From Lumbricus terrestris (taxonomy: Eukaryota; Annelida; Clitellata; Crassiclitellata; Lumbricidae): a stretch of 64,000 bases of DNA. A program made the position numbers and the translations under genes. Where the stretch lies: contig OX457039.1 of the NCBI GenBank assembly GCA_949752735.1, positions 43,957,452-44,021,451 on the forward strand, given 5' to 3'. Shown here one piece after another: positions 11,793-22,826 of this stretch (position 1 is its first letter; every line of letters begins with the position of its first letter). The notes under the pieces are model-generated. The model was not told the DNA's origin. It did no database searches and was given only the letters and a program-made list of their open reading frames with translations.

Positions 11793-13252
11793 CCGGTGTG
11801 GCATGAAATGTTGTCCGGCATGAAATTGTGTCCGGAAAGCGCTGTCATTGGTTCATGTGACCGATGACATCAGATAGCAACTGTCAAGTTAAGGCATCAT
11901 GAAATCTTGTCCGGGAAAGACACAAAATATTCAAGATAATTATACGACGTACTGAGGCATCGAACTCTATAATTAGGTAATATAATAATATAAAAATATA
12001 GATCAATGACTAAGATACGAAGTGTAATTATGCAGGCCTATGATTTCCGATACTACCGAAAAATTATGTTTTAAGTACTTAAATTATGATAGCAAACAGA
12101 AGCAATTTGCTGCGCTTACGGAATATATTTTATTTTAGATGAATTTATAAAATTAATGGTCTATTGCAGTCAGATAAAATCGAATCTATTATCTATAGTA
12201 GACCTATAAGTTTGCATTTACTAACAGCATCAATATTTGTCAACAGCGATAGCTGACAAAAGGAGAACTGCAAGTGAACTACGTACGCATATTTGGATTC
12301 CGCTACATTATACATGCCTTGCATTGCATTGGGTATTATTATCTCATTATCATTATTCAATCAATCACATAAATTTATATAGCGCCCCTTCAAGATCGCT
12401 ACTCAGAGGCGCTCCCAACCCAGGCCTGGTCAAAGAGAAAAGTCTTGAGAAGACGGTAGAAAGAGCCACCAGAGTCACGGGGAAGCGAACGGAGAGCCGC
12501 AGGGAGGCCATTACAGATAGCCAGATTCCAGATAACCCACCACAGAAAATGTTCTTCGCTGCATAGTAGCGGTACGACAAAAAGGGACAAGGTACTCACC
12601 GCGGGCAGCTGTCCGCAGCGAATGACGGCCCAGAGAAACGGGATACGAATATGAATACGAATATGCGGCAGGGTTTCTGGGCGTTGGACTGTTTACTTTC
12701 TTTATTTTCAGAAACGGAGACTGGAGTAAAAAGCTAACTCCGCTGAGCTATTTGTGTTGGTCAAAGCCCTTTTGCTTTGTCTCGATGACTGGAGTAGACA
12801 AGAAAAGATAGATATGAATAAATGAAAGCCTAAATTTCGTATTTGTGTGCAACTCTAAGACTTGTTTACATACGTCCCAACATATCGCCCGTTCGCCTCT
12901 TTCCACGATGGGAATTTCCTTCTAAAAATAGAACAAGCGCCATCGGGACCCTGACTACAAGCTGTGTGCTTTAAAACCATGATTCCAATGCTCACACCAT
13001 TGTTTTCTCATCTGCTTCAACAAACATTATTTCGCATATCTTATTGATATTACGTTGAGACGAAACTCCAACGCGGACAATATCTCACGTTTGTAATAGT
13101 AAATACTGTTTCCACAACGAAAGTGGCCGGACCCGGACATGATTTCATGCCGGACAAGATTTCATACCTACCGTATGAAATACTGTCCTGACAACGGAAG
13201 TGGGCGGAGTCGGACAGTATTTCATGCCGGACATAATTTCATGCCACACCGG
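11793..13252. mobile_element. CCGGTGT-ended non-autonomous transposon, copy 2 (inverted)
   Basis: Starts ccggtgtggcatgaaatg and ends catgccacaccgg. Its left end corresponds to the right end of the 4455-6640 copy and vice versa, so the two lie in opposite orientation about 5 kb apart. The interior shares segments with copy 1 (for example 'gaaattcccatcgt' on one strand at 4781 and its complement at 12910). It has no transposase frame. A retroelement tail (12368-12600) is inserted within it, which is not seen in copy 1. Confidence 0.8.
12368..12600 (-). mobile_element. LINE 3' end
   Basis: The minus-strand translation contains IWNLAICNGLPAALRSL...SFYRLLKTFLF, the C-terminal 'W.LP..LR...SF...LKT.LF' signature found at the end of CR1/L2-like reverse-transcriptase ORFs. 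It is followed by a tail reading 'ctctgagtagcgatcttgaagg' and 'gcgctatataaat'. It is 5' truncated. Confidence 0.65.
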
Positions 13253-15205
13253 AAATCATTGTGCGCGCTCCTGCAGTCAAACCTCAGCCAGATAAATCAG
13301 TTTTGTTGTGCATCAAAGCCCAGAAGTGACCACCAGAGAGCCTTATAAATACGATTTCAGCCAAACGCGTCTCTTCTGTCCCTGCAGTCGGTTGTGTTCA
13401 ACGACTATTACTGCGTCGCATGCGTTTTGCATCAATTTTCCATAAGGTAATCCCATATCACACGTGATACATGCAATGGCTCCAAACGCGCGTAATGCGA
13501 AAGCATTATGGACGTAGCCTACAAAGTCGACATCCTGTCATTTTTAATCCTCTGCATGCAGTCTCTGTCCGACCACAATATATAAATCATCGCTTATACG
13601 GCTCTGTGTGACCGATCACATATAGGGCTCTGTGCCCCTGTATAATACATCTGTGCATTCTAAAGTGTATCGGACTAACATAAGTGAATCTAGCGCTCGA
13701 GAAAGCGATCACTGACTTCCGCTGAAAGCGCTTCCCGTTATTGCTCGTCGAATCGTTCTTTGACACATGCATGTACATGTCTATGATCGTAATTTCACAT
13801 GGTAGAGAATCGCTTTGGCTTTAATCAGAACACAGCCTCCACTTCGACCATGCACTTCTATCCAGACGACTGTGGACCATCGTTCGATCTAGCGATAAAC
13901 GTCATGAGCTACACTTAAGATGGTTGCCTATAGTCAATACATCGATAAGCAATACGCAGCCAAGTAATACGTAAGGCCTCGTGCTCTATTGCCATAAAAT
14001 TATGGCAAGCTACATGTATATAATCTGCTTGTTTGCTTCGTCATAAACATGCCAAATTTCCAATAATTGTGCCATGCAGCGATGACTAGACTGCAGTCAC
14101 TTTTCAGCAGGTATACCTAAATCATATATAATATGCGTGTATGTGCGCGCAGGTGGGCCTGTCAGATGCGAATATAATAATTTTTTGGGTTTAGGCAGTA
14201 TACTATGAAAAATCACGAACCATTGTATAGTTATTTCTCTTTGCTTACATAATATAATCTCTCATGTAAAAGCGTTATATTTTTTACGGATTTGTACTAA
14301 GAACGTCTGCAACGACTACATATATGCCTATAATATAATATTGTGGTCTGTGGGAGCGTCGCACGTTCCTCTATTAGTAGGGTCTATAAACCCATTTGAG
14401 CCCCTTTGTTTTTATAAAAAAAAATTCATTCTATTATTATAAAAAAAACACGGCCAACTTCATTTCCCATTGCAGATCTTAGACAAAGGAAATAAATTTG
14501 ACATCATAACATAAGTCACAGAATAGTGCTGCTCACAATGAATCACTGTGTCCTGTAGTCAGCAAAGAAGATATATGAGAAGAATAACTCCACCAGTGCC
14601 AGTCCCAAGCAAGGGTAAAGAAGGAGGGCGACGTTAATGGCTTTTGTGACTACACTACATCGTTAAACTGCAACAAACCATAGGAGCATAATAATAATAA
14701 TTAGACCAACTATTGTAACATTATACCATGGTCTGATTTTTTAAATAAATATTTGCTCGACGGCTGACCGAGTGCACCCGTACTGGTCCAACCACCAGCC
14801 AAACATTTATAGAATGTAGGCTATTATGTTACTGCAGCTCTAGTCAATACAGACTTCGTCGTGTAGGCCTACAGCAACAACTTCCCCGTTGGTGATATCA
14901 GTTACTTGTGCGCGCAGTGGACTGCGTTATGTAAACATCCGGATGATCCGAATGTTCTTCGCTTCGATAGTTTGCTATAGGAAGACATTTGGCTTCGGAT
15001 CAAAATATTATGTAGCGCCGACTTGACCGAATGAAACCAATAACCGATCATCATAATAATAACGGTGTCTAGAGATATCGAATGCAGTCGAGTACGACTC
15101 GTTCCAAGATTGTTGTAGTGAGAGATAACTCGATCGTTCTGCATGCATGCCTAGGCCTACAATGCGGTACCACGGAATTAATGACAGACAATAACTTAGG
15201 CCTAT
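13253..15205. other. Non-coding stretch
   Basis: No gene, bounded element or RNA recognised. AT-rich unique-looking sequence with a short poly-A/T area near 14415-14450. Confidence 0.35.
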
Positions 15206-15218
15206 GTAGACAGCTATT

Positions 15219-15219
15219 G

Positions 15220-15266
<47 letters not shown>

Positions 15267-15268
15267 TA

Positions 15269-15316
<48 letters not shown>
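15219..15316. repeat. (TAA)n-(TTA)n palindromic microsatellite
   Basis: A (TAA)n run of about 48 bp passes directly into a (TTA)n run of similar length and then (TA)n. The junction is self-complementary, so the tract is a near-perfect palindrome. Confidence 0.95.
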
Positions 15317-15318
<2 letters not shown>

Positions 15319-15512
15319 TATGTATATCATTATTATTGTAGCGCCATGCTTTTTTTAAACATTTTGTTGTTCTTGACCCTCTACGTGATGTTCCCTCTTG
15401 TTACCTCGTGTTCCCTTACAATCTTTATCCTGTCAATTTATCCACTCTAAAACTGCGCCAAACACTCTAGACTAGTAGCCTAATTATATTATTATTAATT
15501 AGGTCTTGCTAC

Positions 15513-15835
15513 CATAGACGTAGGAGGCGGGGGCCCAGGAGGGGCAAATGCCCCCCAAATTTCGGGCAAATGTGTTTTTCGGGCAAAACAGGCATCGGAG
15601 GATTTTTTCGGGCACACAGGGGTGAAACAGCTATATTTTCTGAAGATTTGTACGAAATGACTAAAAAAAGGCCATCAGAAATTTCCGGCCGGGAATCGAA
15701 ATGACTAAAAAAAGGTCATCAGAAAATTTGGTCGATGAAAAAATGAAAAATGTCGGCGACTCGCAGCACTTTCGGGCAAAAGTCAATCTTTGCTCCCCCC
15801 ACCCCCCCACTGCCGAAATGTCCCCTACGCCTATG
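15513..15835. mobile_element. hAT-type MITE with CATAGGCGTAGG ends
   Basis: Starts catagacgtaggaggc and ends cccctacgcctatg. Exact 8-bp duplication 'cttgctac' at 15505-15512 and 15836-15843. The interior holds 'ttcgggcaaa' repeats and two 'atgactaaaaaaaggtcatcagaa' type blocks (shortened here), which are also seen in the CAGTGGCGGCG MITEs. The larger relative is at 60050-61620. Confidence 0.92.
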
Positions 15836-15843
15836 CTTGCTAC

Positions 15844-16378
15844 ACACTATAATGCAGGCGAGGTGTTAGAGCGACAGTAGAGCCTTAGATAACGAGATAA
15901 AATTCTTCAAGAATTAACGGCAACACGCCAATTAGTCTGCAAATTAAGTGCAGAAAGAGGATGTGATTTTACTCCTCTCTTACTATGCCTCGCTTCCGTC
16001 CAGCCGTCAACAGAAATATTCTTCTTCGCTGCTCTGTGTACAGCATTCCTCAGCCATTGCTGCCTTCTTCAGCCTGATTTAATGCGTCCTATACAGTGCC
16101 AAATCACGCGATTAATTTGCTATAAATATTCCATTATACAACAGCGCCGGTCTGGTTTCCTGTCTGCCAGAAATTTCCTGTAAATCGCGAGCGAAGTCTT
16201 CTGATGAAAAGTCTTGCAGGGTGAAAGATAATTTACACCAAAAATGCATCGCATAAATCATTGAGTTCCTTTCGTTACTGTTTCGTCTCGCAGCGTCGTA
16301 ATGCAACGAGAATGTAGACTAGACGACTAGCAATGTCATGCCACTGGCAAAATGGAAATTATACCAAGAAAAGAGCCC
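15844..16378. other. Non-coding stretch
   Basis: No gene, element or RNA recognised between two well-bounded hAT insertions. Confidence 0.35.
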
Positions 16379-17149
16379 GTATATAACATTGGCGGAGACT
16401 TGGTCCGAACTTTATTTTTTAATTTCTACACTGCAATGGTAGCATTTTAGGCTGTCATTTTAACGAAGTTGCTCTTCAGAGTAATTTCAGTGCTAACAGT
16501 CCTGATCTAAGACTTCAATTCACCCCTTGCTTAATGACGTAACGGCTCATTTGCATAATGGCCTGCGCCATATTGGTACATTGGTTCGCAGGCAATGCTT
16601 GTTGACATTGGATACGTATGCGAATGGCGCTTATTATAAAAATGATTTTCTGTGTTTTTACTGTTTTATCTGCGGCAAACTTAATTACTGTCAGAGATAA
16701 AGGTTCAATTAGAGAAGTCCAAAGTACACGAGCTTGAATGTCGAGGTTAACGCGAGAAGAGCATCGGCGGCTAAAAACTACAGCCAGAGACATGCAATCG
16801 ATCGCAAGCAAAATAGGCTTAATGTAACAAATTAATGCTGTCAGTCCAATTATACGATCTAACCTAAAATCTACAAAAAGAGTATGCCTAGTTAATAATT
16901 TTGTAGATAAATTGCCAGAAGACAAGTAGCCTAAATATAGGATTAGAATCGACGTCAAGAAGGGATCTTAAAAAAATAAATGTAAGTTCCAGTAACTTGG
17001 GCCTACGTATACCAGAGTAAGCAGACTTATGAGCCCAGCACGAGCGATGTTGAAAGTTAACCTACAAAATTATAAGCGACATCGTGCATGCATGCAGATT
17101 ACAAAATTTAATGTCAATTTATGAAATTATTAGGTCGGCTGCCGGACAG

Positions 17150-17380
17150 CAGAACTTAGCCCAAACGATTTACTCTGCTGATCTTTAAGCAGTTCCAGAA
17201 CACTGGTCACAAAGTCGTAGAAAATAGCACATGTCATGTCAAAATTGATGTGTAGGCCTATTGACAGTTCCGCTTTTACAAGGTCGATGCTCAGCTAGGT
17301 TTAATTGCGATTGCTAGACAACAGGTCGTCCATAATGCTGAATGCTCTCTCGCAAAAAGCATTAAAACGGAATGAGAGAA
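17150..17380 (-). pseudogene. hAT transposase C-terminal relic
   Basis: Readable segments FNAFCERAFSIMDDLL and FDMTCAIFYDFVTSVLELL occur in order on the minus strand, separated by an in-frame stop and a probable frameshift. They match the conserved C-terminal dimerisation region of hAT transposases ('ERxFS.M....RN'). It is inactive. A GTCCCGGGA-type sequence at 17565-17665, ending 'ttggcagccctatg', looks like the end of a further hAT insertion. Confidence 0.65.
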
Positions 17381-18004
17381 TATAGGCCTACGAAGGACAA
17401 AATATGCTAGGCCTATACTGAGTATCAGAGGTTTGTAAAGTTTTGAAACTTCAAACAAGCGCTGTCCAACATTTGATGTTCAGCCAACAACGTCAAATTC
17501 ATCGAACAATCTACTAAGTTTAGTGTGCAAAATAAGAACAATATTGTGGAATTTGGGTCCTAACAGCAAATTCCGGGACAATTTGGGATCAGTCCGGGAC
17601 ACGGGACGCACAGGGCCAATTCCGGGACTGTCCCGGCGAATCCGGGACGGTTGGCAGCCCTATGTACGTTGGAAGAAGCCCAGCCATTTACAGTCCGTGA
17701 AGCAGCAAAAAGCATAGACCTAGACCTACTTGTTAATTATAGCAGATTTGCCAATTTGGGCTCCGGCCGAAATTCGCTTCAGGGATTCGGGTCGATCCAG
17801 GCTGGATGGTGTTTAGACCGCTATATCTATATTAAGGCATAGGCTAATGGATAGATCAATAGGCCTATGACGATAACTTTATTCCATCAACTAACAATTC
17901 ACCGTGTAACGGCGTGTAGCCTACGTTGACAACAGTTCACAGCTGTACACCAATATGGCTGACCACATAGGCCACGCCCTTTTACAAAAAGTCTATAGTA
18001 TCCC

Positions 18005-18660
18005 CTCCCATTGTCGAAATGTCATTTTAACAAAATTGCTCATCATTTCAGTGCCAATAATTCTGGTCTAAGACTTCAAAGTGTCCCCTCCATGTAGAAA
18101 ATTTTTGAATCTCCATGCTTCAATGGTAGCATTTAGGCTGTCATTTTAACGAAATTACTCATCGTTTCAGTGCTAAAAGTCCTAGTTTAAGACTTCAAAA
18201 GTTCCCCCTCATTGTTTCAAATTTTGAAATTGCCACACGTACTGTAATGGAAAACTTTTAGGCTGAGATCTCAACAGTATTTCTCATAATTTCATTCTTG
18301 AAAGACATGGTTTAAGACTTCAATATAATTATGTCCCCTTCATATTGTTTAGATTTTTGAATTTCCATATTTTAATTGTAGGAATTTAAGCTATTATCTT
18401 AATAAAATTGTTCAGTTTTCAATGCTGATAGCCATGGTTTAGCACTTCAGAGTGTCGCATCCAAATTGTTTACAATTTGTTTTTATCCACGCTGTAACTG
18501 TAGCTTTTTAAAGTGTCATCTTCGCAAAATTATTCATGATTTCAGTGCTCAGAGACATGGTTTAATACTTTAATAAATGACCCTCTCATTGTTTAAAATA
18601 TTTTCAATTTGAAAACTGAAACGGTAACTTTTTAGGCTGTCATCTTAACAAAATTGCTCA
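18005..18660. repeat. About 130-bp tandem repeat, five diverged copies
   Basis: Each unit carries the order 'ggctgtcattttaac', 'aaattgctcat', 'tttcagtgct', 'ggtttaagacttcaa', 'tcccctcattgttt'. A further partial unit sits at the left end of the same transposon (16430-16520). Confidence 0.85.
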
Positions 18661-18811
18661 TTAGGAGTAGAGAGCGGATAACACTGTAGAAATTTATTGT
18701 GGGGATACAAGCATCTCCATCCCACACCACAAATTTTGGAGGGACCGTCCCCTCTGTCCCCTAAGTCTCCGCCCATGGTATATATAATTATGTGAAACTG
18801 TGAAATTGCCT

Positions 18812-18842
18812 GCTAACGGCGCTATGTAAATATACATTCTAG
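18812..18842 (+). promoter_or_regulatory. Branch point and splice acceptor of the CDK5 activator exon
   Basis: 'tgctaac' followed about 25 bp later by 'ttctag'. It decides the exon start, because no in-frame ATG exists before the conserved domain. Confidence 0.6.
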
Positions 18843-19724
18843 TCTGTGATCAGCCTTCGAAGTCAGACGAACCACGTTCCTCTACCGTCACACGAGGATC
18901 ATCCATCGGCAAGATCTGCCACGAGTGCGGAGGAGAGGGCGCCACCACAGTCGGTCAACTGCAACATCGTCATTCCGAACAGACGGACCGTGCAGCTGCA
19001 GGCGTCGTCGACGGAACTGCTGGCCTGCGTCGGTGAGTTCCTCGAGAGTCGGTGCCTGCGTCTGCGCCACTTCCGGGGTCCAGAGGCGGTCAGCTGGATA
19101 CGGTCCGTCGACCGTGCCCTCATGGCCAACGGTTGGCAGGAGATACCGTTCCTCAACCCGACGAACATCATCTTCTTCTACATGATGGTGCGCGACTGCG
19201 TCGACACGAACATCGTCACGGTCCAGGAACTCCAGTCGACCGTGCTCACCTGTCTCTACCTGTCCTACTCGTACATGGGCAACGAGATCAGCTATCCGGT
19301 CAGACCGTTCGTGGCCGCAGACGATGACCGGAAGAGGTTTTGGCACAAGTGCGTCAGGATCGTCGTCGAGATGAGTACCCGGATGCTGCGGATCAACCGC
19401 GACCCGGACTTCTTCGCCGGTCTGTTCAAGGAACTCAAGACTTACTCGTACGTCGTCGGGAAGACAACAATTCTGGATTCCTGTGTCGCGCGCAACCAAG
19501 GGATGTTGCTCCCCAACGCCACCACTCGCTCCATAACACCCCCTCCGCCACCGCCGCCACCACCACCTCCACCTCCTCCACCACCTCTACCGCCACACGT
19601 TGTGAAACTGTCGGCGCTGATGACGACAGCAGCGACGACGCCAATTGCTGCAACTACTACAACAACGACGACAATGGCGGCTAATCATTACCAGAACAGT
19701 TTCAGCATTTCCACCATAGGATAG
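18843..19724 (+). CDS. CDK5R1: CDK5 activator (p35/CDK5R1 type), 3' coding exon
   Basis: This encodes the cyclin-like activator that binds and switches on the neuronal kinase CDK5 without needing T-loop phosphorylation. The conserved activator domain runs from about residue 45 to 205 counted from codon 18846. It opens with NRRTVQLQASSTELLACVGEFL and contains WIRSVDRALMANGWQ, then the family hallmark CLYLSYSYMGNEISYP at residues 136-151, and RMLRINRDPDFF. The frame has no ATG upstream of the domain: the first in-frame ATG is residue 93, and an in-frame stop (18840-18842) immediately precedes codon 18843. A branch-point-like tgctaac (18812 region) and 'acattctag' before 18843 make a good splice acceptor, so the N-terminal myristoylated/p10-like part is expected on an upstream exon that I could not find in the window. 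Vertebrate CDK5R1 is encoded by one coding exon, so the split is notable. After the domain comes an extra tail of about 85 residues with a run of 16 prolines and Thr/Ala-rich sequence, ending at a TAG at 19722. The exon is GC-rich compared with its AT-rich flanks, as expected for real coding DNA. Confidence 0.9.
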   Translation, partial: SVISLRSQTNHVPLPSHEDHPSARSATSAEERAPPQSVNCNIVIPNRRTVQLQASSTELLACVGEFLESRCLRLRHFRGPEAVSWIRSVDRALMANGWQEIPFLNPTNIIFFYMMVRDCVDTNIVTVQELQSTVLTCLYLSYSYMGNEISYPVRPFVAADDDRKRFWHKCVRIVVEMSTRMLRINRDPDFFAGLFKELKTYSYVVGKTTILDSCVARNQGMLLPNATTRSITPPPPPPPPPPPPPPPPLPPHVVKLSALMTTAATTPIAATTTTTTTMAANHYQNSFSISTIG

Positions 19725-20264
19725 AGGCAGTGAGGAGACCTATTTGTGCAAAGCATAGGCTAAAAGGTTTGCGCCACATGAATTCATGAATTGCATCGCT
19801 AAGTCACACGTTAGGATTTAGCTATGCGCAGATATGACGTCAGTTTCATGGCGACTGAACGCATGCGCAGAAAAGAGGGTTGTGAAATGTAGAAGTGAAA
19901 TCCGATCGCTTGGTTGTTTATGTAGCTCTCGTGATTTTTCTGCACTGCTGCAGGTCTCGTTGGCTTTATCATGAAACTGGGTCATGAAACATCGTTTACT
20001 GCAGAGTTATCGTACATCATGAAGTGAATCGTGGAGAGTATAATTTTGTCTGATTAATTGCAATGCTCATGCATAAGGGTAATATTAAGTACGATAACAT
20101 AAGTTACCACACATTCCGTATGTAGGCTTTATGTATGCATGTATAGTTTTGTATACTATACAAAAGTATACATGAATGTATACGCTTGTATGTAATACTA
20201 TGTATGTATGCACGCATGCATGTTTGAATGTAGGCTATATGTATGTATGTATGCATAGGCTATT
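19725..20264. other. Downstream flank / probable 3' UTR of the CDK5 activator gene
   Basis: No coding signal. It holds a compact group of promoter-type words: CRE-like tgacgtca at about 19836 and NRF-1-like tgcgcag / gcatgcgcag at about 19831 and 19862. No AATAAA signal is obvious close to the stop. (TATG)-like words accumulate from 20130. Confidence 0.35.
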
Positions 20265-20280
20265 TTAGTTTGTTTGTATG
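20140..20280. repeat. Degenerate TATG/ATGC microsatellite
   Basis: Loose repetition of 'tatgtatgtatgcatg' with many interruptions. Confidence 0.6.
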
Positions 20281-20640
20281 TCTTACTGCGTGACGTGCTG
20301 CATTGGCTTCCGGTGGCCCACCGCATTCAATGTATGCTGTATCTATAATTGGTCTACATGTACATTAAGTCACTGCATGCTTCATCACCAGATTATCTCC
20401 GATTCTATTGCGTGCAGACGGTGGCGTCAGGTGCTGGAATTGCGCTCAGATCGAAGGTGAAGAGTGATTTGTAGGACTACGTGCGGAGGACTAGGACACA
20501 CTTTGGGGAACGTGATTTTCAGCTGCTGGCCCCAGCTGCTGGAACAGTCTGCCTACCACTATTTGTACGCAACCGACTCGGTTGAGTCTTTTAAGTCAAG
20601 ACTCAAGTCATGTGTTTTTCCGAGGCGTTTCTCTGACTAG
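20265..20640 (+). mobile_element. LINE 3' end (reverse-transcriptase C-terminus)
   Basis: Plus-strand pieces read LLRDVLHWLPVAHRIQ, then after frameshifts RTRTHFGERDFQLLAPAA and SFKSRLKSCVF, the order typical of the C-terminal end of CR1/L2/Jockey-like ORF2. Stops and frameshifts show decay. It lies 3' of the CDK5 activator gene. Confidence 0.7.
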
Positions 20641-20935
20641 TGTGTGCAGGTGCTTGTACGCTCGTGTATGCCCATATGTCAGTAGCCTATGCATATTTGT
20701 ATGTATGTAATGCTGAATTTATATTTATATAGAGCCAGAAGCCTCCTCTCTAGCCTGATTACTGAATAATGTTTTAGTTATTATTCATGAACTAGTGAAA
20801 ATGGCCCTGTGGGTAGCAACCCCATAGGATCGCCTGACGATTTGCCAGGGTTCGCCTTGACCCTCAGAGATTTGTAAAAGATGTAATAGCAATTTCAACG
20901 ATGAGTCGGACACTTACGGGCGATGACCCCATGGT

Positions 20936-20977
20936 TGATGATAATGATGATGATGATGATGATGTTGTTGTTGTTGT

Positions 20978-21039
<62 letters not shown>

Positions 21040-21140
21040 ATGATGATGTTGTTGTTGATGATGTAGCTGTTGTTGTTGTTGATGATGATGATGATGATGA
21101 TGATGACGATGACGATGACGACGACGACGACGACGACGAC

Positions 21141-21175
<35 letters not shown>

Positions 21176-21256
21176 CGACGATGATGATGATGATGATGAT
21201 GATTATGACAACGATGATGATGATAATGACGACGGTGATGATGATGATGATGATTA
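20936..21256. repeat. (GAT)n array with GTT, GAC and CGA interruptions
   Basis: About 320 bp of mostly GAT trinucleotides, with an ACG-rich block at 21105-21140 and GTT blocks at 20964 and 21048. Poly-Asp, poly-Met and poly-Ile ORFs here are artefacts. Confidence 0.95.
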
Positions 21257-21494
21257 ATGTTCTAGCAACAGAAAAAGTAATAGGTATGCGTATAATAACA
21301 ATATCTTGCCACTCAGAGAGTGCAGCCATGCAGGAGATTAAGTTATAAATGAATGGTCGAAACCAGTCTCTCATCTAATTGGCACCGTGCACACATTCGG
21401 GAAACAAGCAGTGAACCAAAATCAGTTGCCTCATAATTGCATAGGCCCATGCAGGCCTACTAACACTGAGGTCGAAATGTTGCTTATAGATATT

Positions 21495-21546
21495 GTTCTT
21501 GATCGTAATCGTAATCGTAAACTCGGAACCTCTACAGAGTCTACAA

Positions 21547-21631
<85 letters not shown>

Positions 21632-21690
21632 CCCTCGCAAAAGTAAAGTCTCGGGAACCAGCTTGTTGACAGGCACTCAATCAATCTAAA
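21495..21690 (-). mobile_element. Retroelement tail interrupted by an (ATG)n array
   Basis: The segment has 'gatcgtaatcgtaatcgtaa' at one side and 'gcaaaagtaaagtctcggga' with 'accagcttgttgacaggca' at the other. The same two pieces are adjacent in copies at 46640-46740 and 60697-60785. Here an 85-bp (GAT)n run (21548-21632) separates them. Confidence 0.6.
21548..21632. repeat. (GAT)28 array
   Basis: Perfect trinucleotide run; the Ser- and His-only ORFs on the minus strand come from it. Confidence 0.97.
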
Positions 21691-22826
21691 CAAAATCAAC
21701 TATGCTTATAAGTGGGAATATATTTTTCCTCCGCTGGACTGAGGCTTCAATTCCAAAAGGCTTAGAATCTAGGTGTATATGCCTATTATTATTACACGCT
21801 CGTCTAAAATGATTAGCTATAGCCTACACTATAGGCCTACAAATCTTCACACCTATATTATAGTATACGCCTACCATTGTGTGCATGTTAGTATAAAGCT
21901 GATGTACTTAACGTGAAACTGTTCTGATTTGTTCTAACTGTTCTAATTAGTTGCAACTTAGCTTAGCTTATTAGCATGAAACTGCATACGGGTTTCGAAG
22001 TAGAACATCGTGTGCAAATTCCGCAATCTCTACATTCGTAGTCATGACGTATTTTCAACTATAGGCCTAGCTCTCGTAAATATCGATTATAATTTAATTT
22101 TTATCTGTCTCAAATGTGTTCGACTGACATATCCATTTAAAAAACTAATAATTTATTGTTCTCGTGTTTTCATTGTTCCCTTTATCCATTTTAAAGAAGA
22201 AAAATTGCATAGCGACCCTGCATGCATATGCCTCCTTATAATGAATTGACCGGTCACCACCTTATAGGTTAATCAGCGTTTGAATGGGTGTCACTACATC
22301 CACGCTAGCATCCCTGCTATTCAAGGTTCCTGTGCATGGACTGCATGGACTAATACAAGATTCAAGTCTCTAAATTAAACCAGCATTGGCGTGAAGAGCA
22401 ACAGCACACAACGTCACGATGGTGGGCTGTGTTTGTTTGTTGACACGGATACTCACAAAGTACTATAACTGGAACAAATTATTCTCATTATAATTATGTC
22501 AGCTATTATAGACCGTGTCCTAATGTCAAACTCGGTAGGCTATACTATAATTGGAACTAAAAGTCAAAGGTCTTGAATGTCAATGGTATAAGTTGAGGCA
22601 TCAAGAGGAGTTGACTACATGTAGGCTACACTTTGTATGTTTGTCTGATTGGCGCCATTTCCGCAGCTGCTCCCCACCCACCCCCGTAATAGCATTTGCA
22701 TGTAATAGGTATACAACCCAAAGTGCCACTTACTGTGACACGCCAGATTATGCCAAGGAGCAGAGGCGTAACCTTTATTTAGAAAACGGGGTACCAAATT
22801 TATCTTCGCCACTGTTAGAGAAGTGC
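21691..22826. other. Non-coding stretch
   Basis: No gene, element or RNA recognised; AT-rich with several AGGCCTA words. Confidence 0.35.

Larger units (their letters stand above)
16387..18777 (-). mobile_element. Decayed hAT transposon with internal tandem repeats
   Basis: Terminal repeats are cattggcggagacttgg at the left and cctaagtctccgcccatg at the right. The flanking duplication is gtatataa (16379-16386) and gtatatat after 18777, an 8-bp site with one difference. On the minus strand around 17375-17150 a transposase remnant reads NAFCERAFSIMDDLLSSN, the hAT C-terminal dimerisation motif, with further readable residues (FDMTCAIFYDFV) and stops. The right third consists of about five diverged copies of a 130-bp unit (18005-18660). 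The element ends only 65 bp before the splice acceptor of the CDK5 activator exon. Confidence 0.8.

Noticed and set aside
16515..16958. 147-codon minus-strand ORF
   Set aside because: Lies inside the decayed hAT, has no recognisable transposase motif and is AT-driven. The actual transposase remnant is elsewhere in the element.
18846..18848. GTG as the translation start of the CDK5 activator
   Set aside because: GTG is not a plausible nuclear start here and the codon follows an acceptor, so the exon model is better.
20895..21374. Long Asp-, Ile- and Met-rich ORFs on both strands
   Set aside because: Pure trinucleotide repeats generate them in every frame.
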